From assembly GCA_016860565.1 (NCBI GenBank), contig BNGT01000003.1, positions 1 to 47,622 on the forward strand: 47,622 nucleotides of DNA, read 5' to 3'. The notes beneath the pieces are model-generated. The model searched no databases, was not told the origin of the DNA, and was given only the letters and a program-made list of their open reading frames with translations. This stretch comes from Candidatus Mesenet longicola (GTDB taxonomy: Bacteria > Pseudomonadota > Alphaproteobacteria > Rickettsiales > Anaplasmataceae). Shown piece by piece: positions 29,460 to 37,767 of the stretch. How positions within the stretch are numbered: position 1 is the first letter of the stretch; each line of letters starts with the position of its first letter. A program made the position numbers and the translations under genes.

Positions 29460-30554
29460 CTAAGCACAGCTTCTATGGTTACCACTTATTTGCTCAACAT
29501 TCGTATTATTTAAATTATTAGGTACTCTCTCATCAACAAGTTCTTTAGTCAATGATATGCAATTTCCGCGAACTAGAATGTCTTTAATATTCCAATCTAT
29601 CTTCTCTTGCTTACTTGATATGTCATCGATCAGCGATAACATAAATGCATTTGGTGACTTTTTATCAATAAACTGGATTACAGAAGCACTATTTGAACAA
29701 CTAAAATTGATAAAATCAAAAGAAAAGTTGTCATCGATTTCAATTGGATCATCTTTTATCCACTTTTCTGCGATCCACCAAAGTGACTTATTGATGAAAC
29801 CTTTAGGAGGTAGATTTACACTTTCCGGCTTTTGCAGTAAAATTACAACTTGACTGTCACCAAAAGCTTCCTTAGGAGACTTTGATTGGTTATTCTCAAA
29901 GTATGAAGGCATGTATATATTGAAAGAATTAGGGTTCAATACAAATAAATTACTATCCTTTGTATTACTTGCATTATGTACAAACTGAATAAATTTAGTA
30001 CCTTCATTATAATGTAAGGAAGCTAAACTATGCTCAGCATTAGTAATTTTTCCAATGGCTTCACCACCAAAGGCCAAAGCAAGTGTATCATTACTATAGC
30101 TACTTAGGCTTATCGTTTTTTCAAAATCATTGATGCTATAATATTGATCGTTCTTTATTGTTATATTTTGAGCTGCTATATTTTCATCTCGAGAACTTGA
30201 AGATGCATAACCTTCATCTTCTGAAATATCAGTTCCATTTCCATACGTAAGATTTTCTTCATTACCTAAAGCATCAAAAAACTCTTCTTCTTCATCAATT
30301 TCACTTTTAGTTTCAAATTCACCCTCGGCATCATACCATATTTCGAGTTCATCACCTATAATAGATAAACTATCAAATTGCTCCTCTAATGAGTCACGTT
30401 GTTGATTATCTTCCACTTCTGTAGTAATATTTTTATTATTACTATTTTTCTTTTGAAAAAGAGATTTAATCCTTGTAATTAATGACAAGCAAGAACTCTT
30501 TATCTTTAAAAGTATGGTTATAATTGGGTTATCTATTCCTGTATTATTCTTCAT
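29460..30554 (-). CDS. hypothetical acidic protein, effector candidate
   Basis: 364 aa with basic amphipathic N-terminus followed by a D/E-rich low-complexity region. Confidence 0.7.
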   Translation of the reverse strand: MKNNTGIDNPIITILLKIKSSCLSLITRIKSLFQKKNSNNKNITTEVEDNQQRDSLEEQFDSLSIIGDELEIWYDAEGEFETKSEIDEEEEFFDALGNEENLTYGNGTDISEDEGYASSSSRDENIAAQNITIKNDQYYSINDFEKTISLSSYSNDTLALAFGGEAIGKITNAEHSLASLHYNEGTKFIQFVHNASNTKDSNLFVLNPNSFNIYMPSYFENNQSKSPKEAFGDSQVVILLQKPESVNLPPKGFINKSLWWIAEKWIKDDPIEIDDNFSFDFINFSCSNSASVIQFIDKKSPNAFMLSLIDDISSKQEKIDWNIKDILVRGNCISLTKELVDERVPNNLNNTNVEQISGNHRSCA

Positions 30555-30659
30555 AAGTATTTTCTTCTACTTTTTAAATAGTAGTTGATTAGCTTAATAT
30601 TGTCAAGATTTTAAATATCTTAATAATTTTTTTATTAAATTTAACTTTAATTTATTATT

Positions 30660-30847
30660 GATAGCCTGTCTTGAAAGGACTTAAGTAGCTAATTTAGTAA
30701 GCATAAAAGTAATCATATTAAATAAGATATTGGTTTTGGAAGTGGTAAAAGAATGTTCGTAATCCTTCGCCTAAAATTGGAGAGCCAAGCCTTTCAATAA
30801 TCCAACGTTTACCTGGCATTTTGTATCAGCCATTTTTTTGATAATTG
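30660..30847 (-). pseudogene. degenerate IS5-family copy related to the window-edge IS
   Basis: CCTGTCTTGAAAGGACTTAAGTAGCTAATTTAGTAAGCATAAAAGTAATCATATTAAATAAGATATTGGTTTT aligns with 47368 onward. Confidence 0.85.
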
Positions 30848-30980
30848 TACCAAACACAAAATAATCTAACAGACAAGAATTAGAAGAATTTAAATAAGGA
30901 TGCTGATATAATATTTTTCTGAGAAGCAATATATCAAGCCGTAGAACTGATTGTGTAATTATAAGAAAATATCAATCTTC
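30848..30980 (-). pseudogene. IS481-like remnant, internally deleted
   Basis: TGTACCAAACACAAAATAATCTAACAGACAAGAATTAG... same as 8456 onward. Confidence 0.75.
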
Positions 30981-31230
30981 TAAAGTGTATTAAATAAGAT
31001 TTGATCTGATACTTAGAATAAAAAAACAATATAAAAAAGGAATGTAAGGTATTAGTTAAATAGGCAGTTTATAATGCACCAAGACTGGTAATGTTCCAAA
31101 TGTAAATACTGAGGAAATGTCCAAATACTTAGAAACTCGAGAATTGTGATCGATTGCGCTATAAGTCAAAAGGTCTGAAAATACCACAACTATTATATAC
31201 TTATCTCTATATTCATCTGAGCTAAATTCA

Positions 31231-31605
31231 GTGGAGAGGTTGTGGTTATATATAAAACAGAATATTTTGCGTAACAGTGAAAGCTTATCTGAAAATGATG
31301 ATTTTAAATTTTTAATGTTTAAACGCAGAAAGTGTTTAGATCAATCAGATATAAATACACTATCCTTAATACGAAAGCGCAGAAGACTTTCAGATATATC
31401 AAATACTAGCTCATCTTAATATGAGTTATCAAAATATAAATTTGAAACATCTTCAAATGGATCTAGTGTAAATTCACATAGATCTAGTCTTCCTGAATCT
31501 CTTGTATATAGACTTAAAAGATGTTTCAATGAATTAGATTCACCTAAATCTAATCTCTCTGAGCCATGCACATCACAGAATGTTAAAAAAGTGAGGTTCG
31601 AGTAG
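31231..31605 (+). pseudogene. hypothetical gene interrupted by a single in-frame TAA
   Basis: TAA at 31417-31419; same frame stays open to TAG at 31603-31605. Confidence 0.65.
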
Positions 31606-31609
31606 CTCC

Positions 31610-32677
31610 TTAAGTATTTATGATATTTACATGTCCCATTTTACGTCTTTCTTTTGCTTGTTCTTTACCATATATAGTAAGACTAGCATTTGGATTGCTT
31701 AAGTAGTGAAAGCAGTCATTGATATCAGTACCGAGTATATTCTTTGTTGTACAAGGAAAGCGCAGTTTGATTTCTTGTAGTGGAAATCCACAAATTGCCC
31801 TTATTAATTGTTCAAATTGACTAACATTGCAAGCATCCAAACTCCAATGTCCAGAGTTGTGAGGCCTTGGAGCAATTTCATTAACAAGTAAACTACCATC
31901 TTTAGTTATGAAAAATTCTACTGCTAAAATTCCTATCAGTTCAAGCTCAGATACAATTTTTTTTGCGATTTCTTGCGCTTGTTTAGTTAAATAGGAATCA
32001 ATTTTTGCAGGTACTACTGACCTATCAAGTATTCCATTTACATGAAAATTTTCTGCTATTGGAAAAAATGACGTATTTTTACCTTTGTCCCTTGCAACAA
32101 TAAGGGAGATTTCCTTTTGTATATCAACCAATTCTTCTAATATATATTCTTTTTCCCAATCCAATGAGTTATGAAGGTTTTGTATGTCAGAATCAGTGGA
32201 AATTATATATTGCCCCTTACCATCGTAGCCCATCTCTGTTGTTTTTAGTATAAAAGGAAAATTTGAATTTTTCTCCTGCAGCTCTGTGTAATTAGAAATA
32301 GACCAATATTTAGGTACCTGTATTTCTAGCTCTTGCATAAAACCCTTTTCTCTCAGCCTGTTCTGGGCAATATATAGCGACTTTTTACCCGGATAAACAT
32401 TTGTATGTTGGAGCAGAATGTCAATAGTGCTGCACGGTATATTCTCAAATTCTAAAGTTACTAAATCAACACTTTTAGCAAATGAAATTAGAGCATCTTC
32501 ATCAGTAAAATCAGCAATTGTTAAATTGCTAGTTGTATGGCTTGCAGGGCTATCTTTATTATTGGTGAAAACATGTGTTTTCATACCAAATTTTGCTGCA
32601 GCACCAGCTATCATTTTACCTAATTGCCCTCCACCCATTATGCCAATAATAAACTGCTTAGCTCGATCTAAGTACAT
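31610..32677 (-). CDS. purK: 5-(carboxyamino)imidazole ribonucleotide synthase
   Basis: IIGIMGGGQLGKMIAGAAAKFGMKTHVF, ATP-grasp core, NEIAPRPHNSGHW. Confidence 0.96.
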   Translation of the reverse strand: MYLDRAKQFIIGIMGGGQLGKMIAGAAAKFGMKTHVFTNNKDSPASHTTSNLTIADFTDEDALISFAKSVDLVTLEFENIPCSTIDILLQHTNVYPGKKSLYIAQNRLREKGFMQELEIQVPKYWSISNYTELQEKNSNFPFILKTTEMGYDGKGQYIISTDSDIQNLHNSLDWEKEYILEELVDIQKEISLIVARDKGKNTSFFPIAENFHVNGILDRSVVPAKIDSYLTKQAQEIAKKIVSELELIGILAVEFFITKDGSLLVNEIAPRPHNSGHWSLDACNVSQFEQLIRAICGFPLQEIKLRFPCTTKNILGTDINDCFHYLSNPNASLTIYGKEQAKERRKMGHVNIINT

Positions 32678-32753
32678 CTGATTTACCTATAACAATTGAA
32701 ATCTTATATAAAATGTAATAACATTATTATGTAGAATCTATAAAAATATTACC

Positions 32754-33164
32754 ATGTCCTTAGAGTTGCAATACTCATGTATTACTAATGAAATTAGAGT
32801 TACAGTACAACCACCATTCTATGTTGATGAAAGATCTACACCACATAAAGATCGTTATGCTTGGTTCTACTGCATCAAGATCAAAAATAATGGATGTTTA
32901 ACAGTCCAGCTCTTAAAACGTTATTGGAAGCTTATAGATTACACTGGCAAGGTCGATGAAATCAGTGAAATTGGAATAATGGGAGAGCAACCTATTCTAA
33001 GACCAGGTGAAGTTTTTGAATATATAAGTGGAACATATTTAAATGCACCTTCTGGAATAATGCAAGGGAAGTATGAGTTTATATCCGATAACTCTGAGCT
33101 TTTTGAAGTAAAAATACCTTTATTTTCTTTAGATAGCCCCTATATGAACAAAAGACCACATTAA
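32754..33164 (+). CDS. apaG: ApaG family protein
   Basis: YAWFYCIKIKNNGCLTVQLLKRYWKLID, GVGEQP-like IGIMGEQPILRPGE. Confidence 0.9.
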   Translation: MSLELQYSCITNEIRVTVQPPFYVDERSTPHKDRYAWFYCIKIKNNGCLTVQLLKRYWKLIDYTGKVDEISEIGIMGEQPILRPGEVFEYISGTYLNAPSGIMQGKYEFISDNSELFEVKIPLFSLDSPYMNKRPH

Positions 33165-33194
33165 TAAAATAAAAAGTAATGATTGAAAATAAAA

Positions 33195-33530
33195 CTACTT
33201 TTCTATAATTACTGAAACTTCTCCTACCCCATCAAGTGCCGATGGTTTGAGAATTTGCAGGTAGCAATGCAGTATTTTATCGTTTAGCATAATGTAATCT
33301 AGTAACTTTTTTGCCATCTCTTCAAGAAAATTACATTCGCAACCTTGAGCAAAAGATTTTATATCTTGGCTAAATTCGTAATAATCAACCACTGGTGCGT
33401 TTATATTTGCTGCACCTACATTTATTGATATAATGACGGTAATTAGCAATTTTTGAGTGATAACTTTCTCCCAGTTATAACACCCAATTTTTGCATATGC
33501 AGGTAAATTCTTTATTCGTATTTTTTGCAA
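33195..33530 (-). CDS. dihydroneopterin aldolase-like
   Basis: IKNLPAYAKIGCYNWEKVITQKLLITVII, FLEEMAKKLLDYIM. Confidence 0.7.
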   Translation of the reverse strand: MQKIRIKNLPAYAKIGCYNWEKVITQKLLITVIISINVGAANINAPVVDYYEFSQDIKSFAQGCECNFLEEMAKKLLDYIMLNDKILHCYLQILKPSALDGVGEVSVIIEK

Positions 33531-33568
33531 AATAATATATATATAAAATAGAATTTAAAACTTAGTTT

Positions 33569-34168
33569 TTGCATATGTTCAAGTTTTTTTTCAATCAGTT
33601 TCTGCTATTCGCACCCAAAGAAAAAAAAGATGACAGAGGAATATGTTACGTTGTTGGGCTCAGACGCTACACGACTGTGTTTCTTGATTTATTAATATTG
33701 CTCTTGCTTTTATACGCAACTAGTTATGGTTTTAATTACCTATTTGCTGGTAGAAACGATAAAGAAGTGCTTAAGGTAATGAAAAAATACTCAATGCAAG
33801 TATCCTTAACTCAAGAAGAGGTAATAATTAAAGATAAACAAATAAAATTAGTTTTGGTAAATCAGCTAGTGCAACTTTCTGTACTTTTTTTATATATCAT
33901 ATTGATGTGGATTAAATTTGCGGCAACTCCTGCAAAGTTGCTATTTGGATTTAGAATTGTAGATGAGGTAACACTGCAGAAAATTACCTTTGGGCAAGCA
34001 GTTAAAAGACTTTTTGCCTCTGCACTCTCAGCTACTCCTTTGTTTCTTGGTTTTATATGGGCAAATTTTGATAAACATGGCCGGGCATGGCATGATAAAA
34101 TTGCTTGCACTGTCGTAGTTACCAGCAAAAGTTTACGTGATTACTATAGGTCTAAGAGTTCTGCTTAA
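33569..34168 (+). CDS. RDD family membrane protein
   Basis: LRRYTTVFLDLLILLLLLYATSYGF, PAKLLFGFRIVDE, GRAWHDKIACTVVV. Confidence 0.88.
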   Translation: MHMFKFFFNQFLLFAPKEKKDDRGICYVVGLRRYTTVFLDLLILLLLLYATSYGFNYLFAGRNDKEVLKVMKKYSMQVSLTQEEVIIKDKQIKLVLVNQLVQLSVLFLYIILMWIKFAATPAKLLFGFRIVDEVTLQKITFGQAVKRLFASALSATPLFLGFIWANFDKHGRAWHDKIACTVVVTSKSLRDYYRSKSSA

Positions 34169-34184
34169 AATATCACTGATTAAT

Positions 34185-35416
34185 TTATATATTAAGTCCT
34201 TCTTTCTTAAGAGATTTAATTCTATCTGCTACCGTAGGGATTTCTTCACTAGAATGATTTGAATTCCTATTTCTTCTTGCTTGAGCAACTTCACCTTGGT
34301 TTTGCAATAATGTAGCTTCTTGCCTACTGAAGTCAGTACTATTACTATTTGCCTGTTTTTGTGGACTTCTTCTTGCAGCAGGAGTAGGCTTTGTAGTATC
34401 AGTAATTTTATTTTTTTTTAATGAATTAATTGCTTCAGTATTTTCATCACACGTTTTTTTTATCTCCTGCCATTCACTATCACTATTATCAGGGCTACTT
34501 TCAACTTTAGCTCGCTCTACAATCCTTTTGGTAGTTTTATCTAGATCTGATTCATTAGGGTTATTGTATATAGTTTCAGTAGAACCTTGACGTTCAGCTG
34601 TAGCAATAGCTTCATTAAGTTGATTATCAGATAACCCTTCAAGGTTAGAAAAATCTATTGTAGCGCTCTCATCTTTTTCTTGCTTTATAATTCTGTTACT
34701 GAAAGTTCTAAAATTTTTTTTTTACTTCCTTCATTTTTTACCTCTTCTGCTTGACTCAAAAGTGATGATACTGGTGGGTTACTATCCCGGCGAGCTGCAT
34801 TTTCTTGGTGAGCTGCTAATGAAGGACTATAGTATCTACTATCCCAACTTACATCCTTATCTTTAGAGTAAAGATGCATAAGGCCAGAAATAGCAAAAAC
34901 AACAAATGAACTTGCTATGAAACAAAGCAAAAGACCACAGCTTCCCCCTATCCAAGCACCATTACTGCTAAAACCAAAAGTTTCTCTAACCGAAGACAAA
35001 AAATTGATATCTTGTCCATTAATAGCACTGGTTATAAGCGTGCAAGCTAAAGAAGTAACACTAATTGCAAGTGCTGCAGCAAATACCTTACCACTAATTA
35101 ATACTACTTTACGGTTACTGATTTTAACTGCCTCTTTTAAGCTATCGCTTCTTTTATTAGAATATTTAAACACTCCGTAAGATATAACTAGCATTAGCGA
35201 AGTAGCAGCAAAAGCAGCTGAAAACAGTATAAGCATGCTTAAATGTCTGTTAAATTTAAAACCGTAAATAATGCCATCAGTAATACAGTAACTAAGTGTG
35301 GCAAGTGTAGCAATAGTAGATGCAGCGAAAAATTTTGAACTGTATGACACAATTCCTTTTTTTTCCATTGGTCGATATTTATCTAGTATCTTGTCTACTT
35401 CTCCAAACATATTCAA
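34185..35416 (-). CDS. multi-TM hypothetical protein; N-terminal ORF 35416..34685 plus -1 frame extension to 34185
   Basis: A10 tract (T10 at 34714-34723 on +); the -1 frame is open from the tract to TAA at 34185-34187 with no ATG. Confidence 0.6.
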
Positions 35417-35549
35417 TCCATAAAATAATAATGACTTTTACATTATCACTAAATAGTTAATACTCTGATAATCCTAAAAATAGAATTTAATAGATTTTAT
35501 TCTCATTTAAATTGAAAATGCCACTTACGTTTTGTATAAATCTGAAAAA

Positions 35550-36437
35550 CTATAATTTAATAATAGCTCTGAGTTTTGCTGAACGTGCACGCGGGTTTGT
35601 TTGAGTTTCTTCCCTGCTTGGTCTAATTACTTTTTTATTGATAAAGGTAAACTCACTTGGAGTTGGAATAGGAGAATTTTTACCGCATAGTTGATTGAAA
35701 TAGTTTTTAACTATGCGATCTTCCAGTGAATGAAAAGAAACAACTATGAGTCTACCACCTGTATTTAAAATTTCCGATGCAGCTTTGAGTCCCTTTTCTA
35801 GTTCACCCAGTTCATCATTCACCCATATCCTAATAGCTTGAAATGTTCTCGTTGCTGCATCAATTTTTCCTCTTGGAATAACAGAGCGAATGATATTAGC
35901 TAGCTCCAAAGTACTTTTTATTGTTTTCTTTTGGCGTGCATTTACTATTGCTTTTGCAATTCTACGGGAACAACGCTCTCCACTATATTTATATATCGTA
36001 TCTGCAATTTCCTTCTCTCCAAGTGTATTTACAAATGTTTCAGCATTGATATAGTCTGAAGACTGATTCATCCTCATATCAAGAGGGCCGTCATGCATAA
36101 ATGAAAAACCTCTCTCCCCATCTGCAAGTTGCATTGAAGACACTCCTATATCAAAAATAACCCCATCAACGTAATTAATGTTACTTTGTGCAAGTAGTTC
36201 TTTCATTTTACTAAACTTACCCGTAAAAAGCTCCAGCTTTTGTGGATATGCAGAATTTAACTCATCAAAAAAAGTATGTACGCTTTTGTCTCTATCGATT
36301 GCATATACTTTGCTGTCTGCTAGCTGTAGTATTTTTCTACTGTATCCACCTGCACCAAACGTTGCATCAACATAAATCTCATTATCCTTTGGTGCCAAGA
36401 TTGACATCACTTCTTGTAGTAAAACTGGCTTATGCAT
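35550..36437 (-). CDS. rsmH: 16S rRNA (cytosine1402-N4)-methyltransferase
   Basis: HKPVLLQEVM, YVDATFGAGGYS, FDIGVSSMQLADGERGFSF, VVSFHSLEDRIVKNYF. Confidence 0.97.
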   Translation of the reverse strand: MHKPVLLQEVMSILAPKDNEIYVDATFGAGGYSRKILQLADSKVYAIDRDKSVHTFFDELNSAYPQKLELFTGKFSKMKELLAQSNINYVDGVIFDIGVSSMQLADGERGFSFMHDGPLDMRMNQSSDYINAETFVNTLGEKEIADTIYKYSGERCSRRIAKAIVNARQKKTIKSTLELANIIRSVIPRGKIDAATRTFQAIRIWVNDELGELEKGLKAASEILNTGGRLIVVSFHSLEDRIVKNYFNQLCGKNSPIPTPSEFTFINKKVIRPSREETQTNPRARSAKLRAIIKL

Positions 36438-36481
36438 ATAGGTTTTCTTTATCTTACTAAAAAGGTTTTATTCGCTTACGC

Positions 36482-37039
36482 TTAATATGTCAAAAGCCTT
36501 ATCATTGATGAAGAGATGGGATTAACTTTCATCCTGATAATGCTCCAACTAGGAGGACCATCCAACAGTAACTTTGGATCTCTGACATAAAAAGATGAAA
36601 AGCAACTAACAAATGGACATTTAATTTCTTTATATAATTTACTACGCTCAAAAATTGCAATTGGCACTATCTTACAAAACTCTTGCCATCTATACCACTT
36701 ATGGATGGAAGTTAAATTATCTGAACCCATAATCCATATGAAATTTATATGTGGAAACTTTTGTTTCAATAGCACTACTGTGTTATAGCTGTAACTCTTT
36801 TTTACCGCTTTTTCTATATCGATAACGTGAATTTTATTGCTGAATTTGGATATACCTTTGGCAAGATTTACTCTATTTATCATACTACTGCTTTGTTCTT
36901 TTAATGGATTTTGTTTAGCAACTACCCACCATATACAATCTAAACCAATTGTCTTTATTGCTTTGGTTGAGATATAAAGATGACCAAAATGGGGAGGATC
37001 AAACGTTCCGCCAAGCAATCCAATATTTAATTTTTTCAT
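36482..37039 (-). CDS. nadD: nicotinate-nucleotide adenylyltransferase
   Basis: IGLLGGTFDPPHFGHLYIS, WIMGSDNLTSIHKWYRW. Confidence 0.9.
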   Translation of the reverse strand: MKKLNIGLLGGTFDPPHFGHLYISTKAIKTIGLDCIWWVVAKQNPLKEQSSSMINRVNLAKGISKFSNKIHVIDIEKAVKKSYSYNTVVLLKQKFPHINFIWIMGSDNLTSIHKWYRWQEFCKIVPIAIFERSKLYKEIKCPFVSCFSSFYVRDPKLLLDGPPSWSIIRMKVNPISSSMIRLLTY

Positions 37040-37161
37040 GACTTTAAATATAAGGCAATAAGTTAGTATTATAAACTGATACCTATGTTATCTAAGCTAT
37101 AAATTATTGATTTTTTTAAAGTTTAATGTTACAATTAAAGTAAGATATTTTTTAGTAGATT

Positions 37162-37698
37162 ATGATCAAAAAAGTCTCTGATTATTTCAATAATCCAAAT
37201 GATAGCAGATGGACAAGATTTAAAAGATGGGTTTCAGAATCAATGGAGAAGTTACCAGATCTTGTTCAAGGTGCAATAGAAATAGATCTTAATGATCGAA
37301 TTAAGTCTTTAAAAGAAAAATTTGGTGGTAACAAGGAAAAAAGTAAAATACCTGAAAGCAATAGCAAAACCGTAGGTAATTTTGTTCCTTCTTCAACGCT
37401 ATTGATTGGTGTATTAGGTGTTCTCACTTTAACATCGGGATTGGCATTTGTTAGTGCTGCTACACTTGTTCTAGTAGGGTCAGCTATAGTAATTGGAACA
37501 AAGACTAATAATCTCATCTCAAGTGACAAAGAAAAAGAAGGTACAATACATAACCCAATTAAAAGTGGAAGTAAAGATCATACTCAGTCTAGAACTAAAG
37601 CTATTACTTGTAATGATAAGATAATTACTAATCATGTTGGAAGAGTTGAAAATGAACGTAATCAAAAGGAAGCTACTTGCATAAGAGGGAGGAGATAA
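37162..37698 (+). CDS. hypothetical membrane protein
   Basis: 178 aa with a hydrophobic hairpin LLIGVLGVLTLTSGLAFVSAATLVLVGSAIVIGT. Confidence 0.65.
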   Translation: MIKKVSDYFNNPNDSRWTRFKRWVSESMEKLPDLVQGAIEIDLNDRIKSLKEKFGGNKEKSKIPESNSKTVGNFVPSSTLLIGVLGVLTLTSGLAFVSAATLVLVGSAIVIGTKTNNLISSDKEKEGTIHNPIKSGSKDHTQSRTKAITCNDKIITNHVGRVENERNQKEATCIRGRR

Positions 37699-37767
37699 AA
37701 TAATCTGATTCTTTACAAATTCTCATTTTTTAATCAGCTTTTAGATTTTTACTTTTAATTCAAAGAT

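Noticed and set aside
31192-31222. About 21-bp match (tactt-atctctatattcatct) to the 5' end of the triple-repeat gene at 28536-28560
   Set aside because: Too short, one mismatch, AT-rich; could be chance or a tiny paralogue scar.
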